38,096 bases of DNA from Ignavibacteriota bacterium (GCA_016218065.1 JACRFA010000086.1:1-38096); one strand, 5' to 3'. Positions 8,901 through 16,487 are shown, numbered from the stretch's first letter. The notes: generated by a model not told the origin, from the sequence alone. Numbers and translations are program-made.

Positions 8901-9738
8901 TGACCATAACAGATCCGTTCGCGCTCAAGCCGACCCGCGACTCGGTGTTCGCGATCTCGAATTCCGTTTTGCGTGTGCCGGTCACGCCATTCAGTATCCA
9001 CGCGTAGAATTTTCCATTCACCGCCACCGTCGATTTGTCCACGCTGATGTTCACGCCATAGATGCCGGAGCTTTGTCCGTCGCTGAAGTCGAACGTCCAG
9101 ATCGGAACGGTCGAGGGCGGTGCGAACGCGTACACGCGGTGCATGCCGCCGGAGAGCGGCGAAGCTGTTGCGCAGACAAGCAAGCTTCCGTCGCGAGAAA
9201 CGGCAACGGGCCCTGCGTTGCGGTTGTTCGGGATTTCAAAGTTGAACGTGACGGCGCCTGTGGTCTTGTCGAACAGGTACACGTTCCGATACGAGGCGCT
9301 TGCCACGACGTTGGCGTTTGCCGAAAGTGAAACGAAGTTCCGATATGCCTGCGTATTCGACGGCACTTCCCAGAGAGGCGTACCGCTGTCGTCATTGTGA
9401 AACGCTACACGCGGATCGTTGAGATTCCAGCCGATGAACGGATTCCCTCCGTTGCTGTTGATGGCAACGTCCTGCGCGATCGATGTCGCGTGCGAGCTTG
9501 TCCATTTGACTGATGTCTGAAGTTTGTTCGAGTGCGGGATCGGCGCGCTCAGTTGCGCGTCGTCGAGCGAAGTCGCAGGGAGCGGATTGTGGGTAGGCGT
9601 TGTCTCGATGCGCTCGAGTTGCTTGCCGTTCTGAACGAGGAGAGATTTTTTGGAACCAATGAGTTTGGTGTTGGCACCGGCCAGAAGCAGTGAAGAGGAG
9701 AGAAGTGTCAACAACACAAGGATGAACAGACGGTTCAT
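5986..9738 (-). CDS. Large multidomain T9SS cargo: propeller, CarboxypepD_reg-like, FnIII, CBM9-like
   Basis: A 1250-residue exported protein with signal peptide 1-20 (MNRLFILVLLTLLSSSLLLAG). Residues about 70-450 look like a WD/PQQ-type propeller (VAVSRDGSLLVCATAS, VDVSADGSTIMAGS, AAISADGRRVVAGG). About 452-540 matches a carboxypeptidase-regulatory-like fold (GRATLAGTANYSGVTVQAG ... TTDSLGRYVLSNLATGIYLV). Fibronectin-III-like segments follow (PTNLVASHSLDSRIQLNWS), then about 683-890 a CBM9/DOMON-like module (IDGVLSPGEWTDAL, GFGLYFDDNNSDRFEA), another FnIII-like part, and a T9SS type-A domain from about 1168 ([14 protein letters not shown] ... [15 protein letters not shown] ... GAYFYKL ... 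MMLVK). It has two leader repeat copies upstream but not the MKTLL start shared by other array genes. Probably a surface sugar-binding or adhesive protein; no catalytic site seen. Confidence 0.88.
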   Translation of the reverse strand: MNRLFILVLLTLLSSSLLLAGANTKLIGSKKSLLVQNGKQLERIETTPTHNPLPATSLDDAQLSAPIPHSNKLQTSVKWTSSHATSIAQDVAINSNGGNPFIGWNLNDPRVAFHNDDSGTPLWEVPSNTQAYRNFVSLSANANVVASASYRNVYLFDKTTGAVTFNFEIPNNRNAGPVAVSRDGSLLVCATASPLSGGMHRVYAFAPPSTVPIWTFDFSDGQSSGIYGVNISVDKSTVAVNGKFYAWILNGVTGTRKTEFEIANTESRVGLSANGSVMVIAELSGFVKTFSWNAAQSRYTLLWQYKIPAGAFTNWASAVDVSADGSTIMAGSLIFLSAGNDGSIFMFDTYGEGQPNWVVNNVGDEVAQVALSDDGSIAVAATWGDIDNTRPDVYIFERNSNTPVFTLNTPGSMFAAAISADGRRVVAGGKAVHARSFGNGGNAYNIAVDLGGGFVSGRATLAGTANYSGVTVQAGSPVRTATTDSLGRYVLSNLATGIYLVRFSRPGYVAQLVQASVSGTDTTRDVNATLAQTGAAPTNLVASHSLDSRIQLNWSIPPEAHMTDEQRRLAVDALVVSSSVALRASGGLRALAPTMLIDADPPPPPDSIRVYRGIRTGGPYYLKKTIPGSLLTYVDSTAMPLRDYYYRISAMYGQGESVYSNEAYGTVDSSFLQFNITTPHKTTTPTIDGVLSPGEWTDALKVDASDVFGNGGGIQLPRGSTFLYFKYDSVAGKLFVAGEDFLNTDGLQNSEGFGLYFDDNNSDRFEAIGGEPLLREGNYWAYYFTTGSTVRFREIYSNGGVNAVVDTVTDAQTAFSSATGHVTGEVSIPISFFNRNHLQVYGPEKIVGAGIFMISRDAGNAVFHGWWPQTMVSVFTPSGFGGIRIPIRLLAPPKAPTNLAVNKLGNLLRVTWTDPSLGLNGDPLTVPTTLQLYRNGTLLRQFATGVQAFTDSNVAAQGWYEYKLRGSITVAAQTYFGPYTASAGNFAVTDPQLAEVVYDDGIPEAFYVVDFTYNDNKFAIRFTPQQYPARVYRVKAFTNNGNSPINVSIHADSSGFPGALKAGPYLASSYQTSGIDSFLVTVPGTEPPTFESGDFFVVLSYLPTSPGAPGIGGDITQPLALRSMYYTTTLGWTPMTNADLIVRAFITGQPNDVAEPSGLPFAYSLHQNYPNPFNPATIIKFTIPVGTGHAASVLKVYDLLGREVATLVNEVKEPGAYTVHFDATSLASGAYFYKLQSGAYTAVRRMMLVK

Positions 9739-9812
9739 GGGGGAGTTCCTTATCTGTTGTGTGATGAATTATGGTGAGGTAAGCTGGATGCAATATAGCA
9801 AATCAACAGAAA

Positions 9813-10065
9813 ACTTGTTGGGCGATTCGCCGAATCGCCCGGTCGAGACAGCGTCTCGACCAAACGAATCTTGGAAACAAAACAGCGCTGCCGTTGAGAA
9901 CGAATTTGCAGACCACCATGCCATGAGTGAATGAACAGACTTGTTGGGCGATTCGCCGGAATCGCCCGGTCGAGACAGCGTCTCGACCAACAAATCTTGG
10001 AAACGAAACAGCGCTGCGGTTGCGAACGAATCTCAAACCACAACGCCGTATATGAATGAACATGT
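9813..10065. repeat. Structured leader repeat, block A (two tandem 126-bp units)
   Basis: Two units start at 9813 and 9939 (period 126). The core of the second, 9941-9993, folds as a perfect three-way junction: outer ttgtt/aacaa, arm 1 gggcgattc/gaatcgccc (loop gccg) and arm 2 ggtcgagac/gtctcgacc (loop agc), with no unpaired base at the junction. The first core is 9815 to about 9867. Each core is followed by a second hairpin (gcgctgc...gagaacgaatctc...aacgccg). The block lies directly upstream of the 1250-aa cargo gene and abuts the promoter of the plus-strand TumA-like gene. Confidence 0.85.
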
Positions 10066-10071
10066 CCGTAT

Positions 10072-10100
10072 TTGATTATCGTCGCTCAATTCGTTACAAT
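10072..10100 (+). promoter_or_regulatory. Sigma70-type promoter of the TumA/TumE-like pair
   Basis: TTGATT (10072-10077), 17-bp spacer, TACAAT (10095-10100). The spacer has ATC-N5-TCAATT-N3, exactly as in the promoters at 11706 and 12539. Transcription would start near 10107, ten bases before the ATG at 10117, which argues against the earlier in-frame ATG at 10099 because it overlaps the -10 box. Confidence 0.75.
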
Positions 10101-10116
10101 GGCCAGAGAGAAAACT

Positions 10117-10416
10117 ATGACTCAACTTAGCATACAGAGTAGCGACGAGCGCAAGAAGCAGCGCCTCAACACGTTGGTACAGCAGGCGCTTGACCGTGAA
10201 TCGAACCTATTGCGCTCCGCCATCGAGAAGACCCGCGCGCAGCTTACCGTGTTCGAGACGAAGCACGCCCTCTCCTCAGATGAGTTCTTCCGACGCTTCC
10301 AGGCCGGACAAACCGATGACTCCGACGACTTCGTGGATTGGTCGGGAGAATATCAGATCTACTTGAGCCTCCTCGAACAAGCAAACGCGCTAAAGGATGT
10401 TGTCGTGTGCAAGTAG
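10117..10416 (+). CDS. Small antitoxin-like protein, partner of a TumE-family toxin (TumA-like)
   Basis: The 99-residue product (MTQLSIQSSDERKKQRLNTL...) is largely helical. It contains the segment FETKHALSSDEFFRRFQAGQ.DDSDDFVDW, which I recognise from the small proteins usually encoded just upstream of TumE-type (DUF6516) toxins. The ATG at 10117 has AGAGAG six bases upstream and lies just past a good promoter; upstream in-frame starts overlap that promoter. Its end overlaps the start of the downstream toxin fragment by 10 bases, so translation was probably coupled. An acidic C-terminal half fits an antitoxin that neutralises a basic partner. With the toxin truncated, this is a leftover antitoxin. 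Assignment is from pattern memory, not from a search. Confidence 0.6.
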   Translation: MTQLSIQSSDERKKQRLNTLVQQALDRESNLLRSAIEKTRAQLTVFETKHALSSDEFFRRFQAGQTDDSDDFVDWSGEYQIYLSLLEQANALKDVVVCK

Positions 10417-10532
10417 AAGAGTACTTCACCTCCCTTCGTCATTCAATTACATCCTGCGCCCATGTTGCGTCCCACGAGATTGCCGAAGACGCCCGCACCC
10501 CCGTAGGAAGGTTTCTTCAAGGGACGTCTTGA
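10407..10532 (+). pseudogene. Truncated TumE-family (DUF6516) toxin gene
   Basis: Starting from GTG at 10407 the frame reads MQVEEYFTSLRHSITSCAHV, then ASHEIAEDARTPVGRFLQGTS and stop. This is the typical beginning of TumE-type toxins (YF..L...I..C..V......D.R....G...G), which usually continue with a DGS..L..E region for a total above 100 residues. Here only 41 remain. The break coincides with the last codons of a minus-strand T9SS sorting domain (10517 onwards): both genes lose their normal ends at the same place (about 10517-10535). I infer a recombination joint that fused an array gene end into the toxin gene. The product should be inactive. Confidence 0.6.
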
Positions 10533-11332
10533 GTTTTCTTCACGGCTACGAACACCTGCGCCTGCAACCGATACAGATATACTCCACTTGCAATACCACT
10601 CGCATCCCATTGCACCGGCTTGAACGGCTCGACTGAGCTCGCCGAAGTCCCCGCCTCCTGAACCTCATTCACCAGTCTATGACTGGTCGTTGACCAGCGT
10701 CGCAACTTCGCGACCGAGAATATCAAACACCTTAAGTGAAAAAACTCCCAAACCTGTGGTGAGCGGAGTCGAACCATTCGAACCTCCAAATCCCAATTGG
10801 CTATTGGAGCTTGGTATTTGGTATTTGATGATTGTACTCGGATTGAAAGGGTTGGGGTAGTTCTGATCGAGCGAGAATTGTGAAGGCACTTCTGTATTTC
10901 TCGCTTGTTCAACGAACGTGACGCCACCGTTGGTCGTTCGAAGAATCGGTCCGCCTTCGCCCACTGCCGTTCCTGTGTTTGCATCTATGAAAGCGACAGA
11001 ATTGAAATAAGAAGCCGCTCGTTTGGCGTGTCCAACTTGTGCCGGCATTCGTTGTACGAAGGATTGTGCCAGCATTTCCGACTGCCGTTCCAGTGTTCGC
11101 ATCAGTGAAGCAGACGCCGTTGAGTCGATCCGTCGTTCCGCTTGACTGGCGCGTCCACATTGCGCCGCCGTTGGTGGTGCGAAGAATTGTACCTTGGTCT
11201 CTCACCGCCGTTCCAATGTTTGCATCGCAGAAGGAAACACAATTGAGAGTATTCCATGGTTCTGCCAATACCACTGCGCTGTGCACAGGCTCGCGGCAAC
11301 GGCGAGCAAAAGAAACCTGAGAAGAGTTTTCA
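10517..11332 (-). pseudogene. Frameshifted YCF48/BNR-repeat T9SS cargo gene
   Basis: The gene starts at ATG 11332 with SD GGAGGC and signal peptide MKTLLRFLLLAVAASLCTAQ, like its neighbours. The reading frame then changes at least three times. Pieces in different frames give [65 protein letters not shown] (YCF48-like repeats) and [16 protein letters not shown] with [15 protein letters not shown], then a stop caused by a 17-bp palindrome (accagtctatgactggt), then [17 protein letters not shown] in another frame. The last residues are QDVP instead of LVLR because the end is joined to tumE. No single frame makes a full protein, so it is decayed; sequence error cannot explain the palindrome, which recurs at 16641-16662. 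Confidence 0.85.
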
Positions 11333-11361
11333 TGATGCCTCCTTATTGTTTAGTATGAGCA

Positions 11362-11646
11362 CAAAAACTGGCGCTGCCGCTGCGAACGAATCTCAAACCA
11401 CAAACGCCATGTGTGAAAGAACGTACTTGTTGGGCGATTCTCCCGAATCGCCAGGGTCGAGACTGTCCCGAAGGGACGCCTTCGGCGGAGTCTCGACCAA
11501 CAAATCTTGGAAACAAAACGGCCGTTGCCGCTGAGAACGAATTTGCATACCACAACGTCATGTGTGAATGAACAGACTTGTTGGGCGATTCGCCGGAATC
11601 GCCTGGTCGAGACAGCGTCTCGACCAACAAATCTGAAAAGCAAAAC
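11362..11646. repeat. Structured leader repeat, block B
   Basis: Contains two three-way-junction cores. B1 (11427-11503) has an enlarged second arm: outer gtcgagact (11456-11464) with agtctcgac (11489-11497), which itself holds two small hairpins, gtccc-gaa-gggac and gcc-ttc-ggc. B2 (11578-11630) has the short arm (gtcgagac-agc-gtctcgac). Linker hairpins (gctgagaacgaat...) lie between. The block sits upstream of the frameshifted cargo gene and next to the vapB-like promoter. Confidence 0.85.
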
Positions 11647-11705
11647 GAGGTGAGCAGAGAGAAGAGTATTTTGAATTTTTGCTTCTCTATGTTGATGGGT
11701 GATAG

Positions 11706-11734
11706 TTGACTATCATGATTCAATTGGGTAGAAT
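11706..11734 (+). promoter_or_regulatory. Sigma70-type promoter of the antitoxin/VapC pair, probably leaderless
   Basis: TTGACT (11706-11711), 17-bp spacer, TAGAAT (11729-11734). The GTG start codon at 11741 is six bases past the -10 box, so the transcript should begin at or within a base of the start codon. GATAGT-TG-ACTATC (11701-11714) is a perfect inverted pair over the -35 box and could be the operator. The spacer repeats ATC-N5-TCAATT-N3 seen at 10072 and 12539. Confidence 0.78.
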
Positions 11735-11740
11735 TCATTC

Positions 11741-11950
11741 GTGGAAACAGTGGAAGGAACATACAAGAACGGGCGCATCCACCTGTCAAAAAAGCCTCGC
11801 ACGCGCAAACCTGTCGAAGTGACGGTTGTCTTTCATACCTCGACAAGGCGCAAATTCCGTGGCTTGTCTGGAAAAGAGGAGAAGAAGTTGGTTGCACTCA
11901 AAGGGTTTGGCGGCGACGCATTGCTGGATACCGAGCAATTGTATTCATGA
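11741..11950 (+). CDS. AF2212/DUF104-like antitoxin (VapB role)
   Basis: A 69-residue basic protein: METVEGTYKNGRIHLSKKP then PVEVTVVFHTS and an alpha-helical tail (LSGKEEKKLVALKGFGGDAL). The EG.YKNG.I.L...P pattern is that of small AF2212/DUF104-type antitoxins, which pair with PIN-domain RNases. The start is GTG and probably leaderless, judged from the promoter distance. Its stop overlaps the ATG of the PIN toxin by four bases (ATGA at 11947-11950), a standard arrangement for coupled translation in TA operons. Since the downstream toxin gene is frameshifted, the antitoxin may now be unpaired or may guard related toxins elsewhere. Confidence 0.7.
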   Translation: METVEGTYKNGRIHLSKKPRTRKPVEVTVVFHTSTRRKFRGLSGKEEKKLVALKGFGGDALLDTEQLYS

Positions 11951-12422
11951 GCGCAGTCGTCATCGATTCGAACTTCCTTGTCGCCCTCATTGAGACCCGA
12001 AAGATGTTTGGCACCAGCGCGCTAGCGACATTGAGGCAGCACTCGACGAGAGAGTCACGCGACTTTTTCTTGACATCGTCATCGGCGAGTCACTCAGCGT
12101 CGTTGCTCGACGATGCGAGGAGCAAAGGCGGACACCAGATTTCGCCGCCATCATCTCCTCTGTGCAGGCTGCAATTCCAGCCTCAAGAATCCAGTGGACG
12201 GCATCGCTCGTCCGAACGCTTTACAATAAAATTCTTCAGATGATGGTCGCATACAACGGACAGTTGAACTTCAATGACTGCCTCATCGCGCTCTTCATGC
12301 AACGGAACAACTTGCAACACCTTGTAAGCTTCGATGCCGATTTCAATCTCTTGAGCACCATTCATCGTATCTCTTCACCCGAAGACCTACTACACGCAGG
12401 GTTGCCCGCACCGCGCCCGTGA
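11947..12422 (+). pseudogene. PIN-domain toxin gene (VapC-like) with a frameshift near codon 14
   Basis: The first 13-14 codons read MSAVVIDSNFLVALI, with the PIN catalytic Asp7. The frame then goes off. From about 11988 the other frame gives DPKDVWHQRASDIEAALDER and continues, through LFLDIVIGESLSVVARR, NFNDCLIALFMQRN and VSFDADFN, to the stop at 12420-12422. Joined, the two parts make a normal-sized PIN protein (about 157 residues) with the expected acidic residues. One base lost (or two gained) around ATTGAGACCC (11983-11992) explains it. It is either a recent inactivating mutation or a sequence error. The intact remainder indicates that the event is recent. Confidence 0.8.
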
Positions 12423-12447
12423 ATCAGAATCGTCATCCGGGATTCGA

Positions 12448-12500
12448 GTCTCGACCAACCTTCCCGCCTGCAACCGATAGAAGTACACTCCACATGGCAA
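12448..12500 (-). pseudogene. 53-bp remnant of a T9SS sorting-domain end
   Basis: On the minus strand this reads LPCGVYFYRLQAGRLVET, matching the last conserved part of the array sorting domains ([16 protein letters not shown]) at DNA level as well (cctgcaaccgata, tacactcca). Nothing else of the gene is left. It lies 25 bp after the VapC stop codon, so this TA module too ends next to a sorting-domain end. Confidence 0.75.
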
Positions 12501-12538
12501 TTGACCATTGAACATTATGACAGCTTTGCCTCTTCACC

Positions 12539-12567
12539 TTGACTATCACTCTTCAATTCGATAGAAT
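12539..12567 (+). promoter_or_regulatory. Sigma70-type promoter of the UPF0175/DUF3368 pair
   Basis: TTGACT (12539-12544), 17-bp spacer, TAGAAT (12562-12567), again with ATC-N5-TCAATT-N3 in the spacer. The match to the vapB-type promoter extends beyond the boxes (gactatca, ttcaatt, atagaat, gaaacag). The predicted start is near 12574, leaving a leader of about 90 bases to the ATG at 12663. Confidence 0.75.
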
Positions 12568-12662
12568 GATGCAGAAACAGATTCATGGATTACATTCAGA
12601 GTTCTCGAGACTCAGTTCCAGCACACGATGAAAGCATTCATCCGCAAGGGAAATGCCTACTT

Positions 12663-12893
12663 ATGGAAAACACAACCGTTACCACCGTTACCATAGAGCT
12701 TCCGACAAACCTCTCCAAAGACGAGGCACAGCTTCTTCTGGCCGTCAAGCTGTTTGAAGTTAACAAAGTCTCTCTGGGTCAAGCGGCGAAGCTCGCCGGA
12801 TTCTCCAAACGCGCCTTTATGGAATTTCTTGGGCGTTATCATATCCCCGTTGTCAATTACTCTGCTAACGAACTGCGAGACGAAATCCTCTGA
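12663..12893 (+). CDS. UPF0175 family antitoxin-like protein
   Basis: A 76-residue protein from ATG 12663 (MENTTVTTVTIELPTNLSKDEAQLL). It has the UPF0175 pattern: LLLAVKLFEVNKVSLGQAAKLAGFSKRAF, then MEFLGRYHIPVVNY and an acidic tail (SANELRDEIL). The middle part is a helix-turn-helix-like segment, so it may bind its own promoter. An in-frame ATG at 12585 would add 26 residues of poor character, and the family length (about 75-90) favours 12663. It is followed three bases later by a DUF3368 gene, the usual toxin partner of UPF0175 proteins. Confidence 0.85.
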   Translation: MENTTVTTVTIELPTNLSKDEAQLLLAVKLFEVNKVSLGQAAKLAGFSKRAFMEFLGRYHIPVVNYSANELRDEIL

Positions 12894-12896
12894 ATC

Positions 12897-13346
12897 ATGA
12901 AAGACCCGGTTGTCGCTGACAGCACATGCCTGATCGGTTTGGAGCGAATTGGTCGTCTCGATCTTCTTCCAATTGTATTTGAGAAGATTGCAATCCCGCC
13001 TGCAGTCCTGCATGAATTTGGAGTACAAGTGCCTTGGCTTACGGTCATGGCGCCCGCCAACAAATCCCTGACTGAATCGCTGCAACTGCTCGTTGATGAG
13101 GGGGAAGCGGCAGCTATTTCCCTTGCCAGCGAACTTGGATGGCGAGTCGTTCTCGATGATCGGCATGCCCGGCTGGTTGCGCTCCGGCTCAGTTTGCGAG
13201 TGATCGGAACAGTCGGGATTCTCCTTCGAGCAAAACAGGCGGCTGCGCTTCCGGCAATTCGCCCCCTCATAGACGATTTGGAGCATTCACATTTCTACAT
13301 CTCTTCCGCGCTCAAAGAAGAAGCACTGCACCTTGCTGGCGAGTAG
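12897..13346 (+). CDS. DUF3368 PIN-like nuclease, toxin partner of UPF0175
   Basis: A 149-residue protein of the DUF3368 type. Conserved acidic positions of the PIN fold are visible: Asp8 in VADSTCLI, Glu40 in AVLHEF, Glu70 in DEGEAAAI and Asp87-Asp88 in VVLDDRHAR, followed by the GTVGIL motif at 104-109. These would coordinate the metal for RNA cleavage, with no missing key residue. The ATG lies three bases after the UPF0175 stop, so the pair is one operon transcribed from 12539. It is the only complete TA pair in this window. It ends 48 bp before the converging M1 peptidase gene. RNase activity is inferred from the fold. Confidence 0.83.
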   Translation: MKDPVVADSTCLIGLERIGRLDLLPIVFEKIAIPPAVLHEFGVQVPWLTVMAPANKSLTESLQLLVDEGEAAAISLASELGWRVVLDDRHARLVALRLSLRVIGTVGILLRAKQAAALPAIRPLIDDLEHSHFYISSALKEEALHLAGE

Positions 13347-13394
13347 TTCATCTCCTGCTGCGATTAAATCACCGTCTTTCTCTTCACCTAATTG

Positions 13395-16070
13395 TCAGCG
13401 CAACATCAAACACTTCTTCGTCTCGACGAACGCATCGGCTCGCAGTCTGTACAGATACACTCCGCTTGCAACTCCCGATGCATTCCATTGCACGTTGTAT
13501 GTTCCTGGTTGCCTCACCTCATCCACCAGCGTCGCAACTTCGCGACCAAGAATATCAAACACCTTCAGCGTCACGCGACTGACCTCCGACCTCTGACCTC
13601 TGACTTCTGGTATCTGATATCTGATCTCTGTGGTTGGGTTGAACGGGTTGGGGTAGTTTTGTTCAAGCGCGAACATCAGAGGTATGCCCAGCATCTTCTG
13701 CTCCTCCACGGAAACAAGTCGATCATACATGGCAATGGCATCAATGCGCTGCGCCCATGTCTCCCCGATGATCTGTGAACTGCCAGGTGCAAAGCGGGCG
13801 AGATAGCCTCCTGTTTCGTCAAGTAGTCCGTACAATGTGTCTTCCGGACTGAACGCGATTGATGGTACGATGGTTGGCCAGCCGGCTTTGAAGGCAAATG
13901 TTGCAGTTCCGTTGTTGCGATCTATAGTGAAGAGACTGTCATTGTCAAACGGTTGACGTAATGACGCCCAAAGTTTCTTTGTCACTGGACTGAACGAAAG
14001 ACCCGAATAGGCTCTACCGGTGGAAGTACCGATGGCTGTGGCAGCGCCGGTTGTGAGATCAATGCGGTAGAGACTTCCGGCAGTCGTTGCCCCGAACAAT
14101 GTATCTCCCGCCGAAAACGCGATGGCTCGCATGTTCGGAACCATGAGAGTACGTTCGAACAATCCTGCGCCCGTCGCGCTCGAGATGCGATGCAAATATG
14201 TTCCAAAGCTATAGGGCGAAACTCCGTAGAGTTCTCTTGTCGTTGGCCGGATGGCAAGGCCTTGAATTGGATGTGGTCCTATCAAGCCAATGATCGTCGC
14301 GATGCCGCTGTCCCGACTCACCGTGTAGAGATTGGATGAGGCCCCGTACAACACGTCACTCATCGCCGGCGTTATGGTCGGAGCAGGCGATGCGGTTTTC
14401 AGTATCCAGTTGTTTGGATCCAATTGACCCGTGGTTGGAAGGAGCGGAACATGGACGTTGAAAGTTTGGTCAGCAAGAGTGTTCATCAAAACCACCGTGG
14501 TATCTAGACCGATTCCGGCAAGTCTGAAATCTACCGGCATTGTGAAGAATGTCGGATTCGCGGTTCCGGTTGTTTGTCGAATCCTGATCGGCACGATGTA
14601 TCCGCCATCGGTATCGGGAATGGCCTGCCAGGAATATGTGTACTGCGGATACTTCTCACCGTAGATCCACTCGTCGAAGAAGTAGCTGAGTTGAGTTCCG
14701 AAGACCGTCTCGCACACTTGCTTGAAGTTTTCGGTTGTTGCCACTCCAAACCGAAAGCGCGAATCGTTTGCGTACGCGCGAATCGACCGAAAGAACGCTG
14801 AATCGCCAAGCACATGTCTGAGCATATGAAGAACCGTCGCACCTTTGGCATACACCAGATTCCAGTTGAATAATGTGTTGAGATTCAACGTGTCCCGAAT
14901 GTAGATTGAGCCAACAGCATTTCTTGCGCTGTTCATGCAACTGGTCACATAGCTCCAGTAGGATGATGATCCATACTTTCCCTCATTGTACACGGCTGTG
15001 GAGTAAGTGGCGAAGCCTTCGTTCAGCCAAATGTTCGACCAGTTGGCACAAGTGATCATATCGCCAAACTATTGATGGGCGAGCTCGTGAGCCAAGACCC
15101 ATTCTTCGCTGAAACCAAACGATGTCATCGTTTGGTTTTCCAAGGCGCTGCCGGTCCAACCGAATTCGGCGTGCCCATACTTCTCCATGACAAAGGGGTA
15201 GAGGGAGTATTTGTCCGAGAAGATGCGAAGCATGTCAATAGTTTTCGGAAGGTCGATCTGTGCGGTCGCAAGGTGTTCGGGCAACACGTAGTTCAGAACA
15301 GGCATCGAATCGGTCGGTGTGTATTTGAACCAGTTCGTAAATTCAGCGTAGTTAGTGGTTGCTAATGAGACAAGCTCTGTGCTAATGGGATATCGCTCAG
15401 CCCACTTGTAAGTTGTTGTCCCATTCCCATTATCGATCACCGCAACGAGCTTGCCGTTCGAGCCAACTTTGTTAGAGATTCCTACTGTAACCCAGATATC
15501 GACTGAGTCGGCCTTATCCAAAGGATGGTCCTTGCAGGGCCACCAGTCCCTCGCACCGTATGGCTGGCTGAATGTGTACACCCAGGGTACACCTCCATGA
15601 CTTGAAAACCTCAAGCCGTCACCGACTGGTACACCGCGATAGTAGATATCTATGGTGACCAGTTCGCCGTTTCCATACGTTCGGTTAAGCGTGATGGTGA
15701 AGGTGGTTGGCTGCTGTGAAAAGGCAAGCCTGGTAGCTCCCACCTTTACCGAATCGACTATCATTGTATTCATCAGGTCAAGCGTAACTGATGAGAGATT
15801 GCTAACCGAACTCACGGCCTTCATCGTCACTGTGCCCCGCAAATAATTCGGGGCAGTAGTTATCGTGATGTTGAGCTTGTAGTATTTTACGTCGATGTTC
15901 GGATCGGATGCCGGCTTACTCTTTGCATTCATCAACGATGCATAACTTCGTGCCTCGCTTTTTACGAGAGCTTCCTTTTCTGTCATCATTGATTGTGGAA
16001 CAGCTTGTCCAAACGCTGCGCCAGCGACTGTGCAGAGCACTGCCAGCGTAAAGAGAAGAAGAGTTTTCAT
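13395..16070 (-). pseudogene. T9SS-exported M1 aminopeptidase with an amber codon in the zinc-binding motif
   Basis: One frame from ATG 16070 (SD GGAGG; signal peptide MKTLLLFTLAVLCTVAGAAFG) to 13395, 891 codons, is interrupted only by TAG at 15069-15071. Translation gives the M1 (gluzincin) features: substrate motif ALENQTM, HELAH at 328-332, then Gln333, the stop at 334, then FGDMITCANWSNIWLNEGF with Glu351. The spacing HEXXH-18-E is exact when the stop counts as one residue, and this position is Trp (HELAHQW) in the family, so TGG changed to TAG. A propeller-like region (VLYGASSNLYTVSRDSG) and a T9SS domain from about 807 follow. Other genes here end in TAG, so recoding is unlikely; a nonsense mutation or a sequence error is likelier. 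Confidence 0.88.
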
Positions 16071-16099
16071 TGTTGCCTCCTGCTTGTATGGTGAGAGAG

Positions 16100-16463
16100 C
16101 AAAACGGCGCCGCCTCAGAGAACGAATCTCAAACCACAAACGCCGTGTGTGAATGAACAGACTTGTTGGGCGATTCTCCCGAATCGCTTGTGTCGAGACT
16201 GTCCCGAAGGGACGCCTTCGGCGGAGTCTCGACCAACAAACCTTGAAAACAAAAAAGCGACGCTGCCGCTGCGAACGAATCTCAGACCACAAACGCCGTG
16301 TGTTAATGAACAGACTTGTTGGGCGATTCTCCCGAATCGCCAGAGTCGAGACTGTCCCGAAGGGACGCCTTCGGCGGAGTCTCGACCAACAAATCCTGAA
16401 AACAAAAAAAAGGCGCTGCCATTGAGAACGAATCTCAGACTGCAACGCCGTATGAGAAATAAC
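16100..16463. repeat. Structured leader repeat, block C
   Basis: Two long-form three-way-junction cores, C1 (16163-16239) and C2 (16316-16392), period about 153, both with the enlarged arm gtcgagact...agtctcgac containing gtccc-gaa-gggac and gcc-ttc-ggc. Linker hairpins (acggcg...gagaacgaatctc...cgccgt) lie before, between and after. The block fills the space between an orphan sorting-domain end (16488) and the M1 gene start (16070). Confidence 0.85.
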
Positions 16464-16487
16464 AATCGTATCGCCAACCGCTGTTGG

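Noticed and set aside
9770-9800. TATATT on the minus strand as -10 box of the 1250-aa cargo gene
   Set aside because: No acceptable -35 box 16-18 bp upstream; could be an unusual promoter but is not supported.
16071-16445. Long in-frame N-terminal extensions of cargo genes through the leader repeats (also before 20452, 22859 and 25978)
   Set aside because: The extensions are Arg/Ser-rich translations of the palindromic repeat, lack ribosome sites, and the internal MKTL starts have strong SDs and signal peptides.
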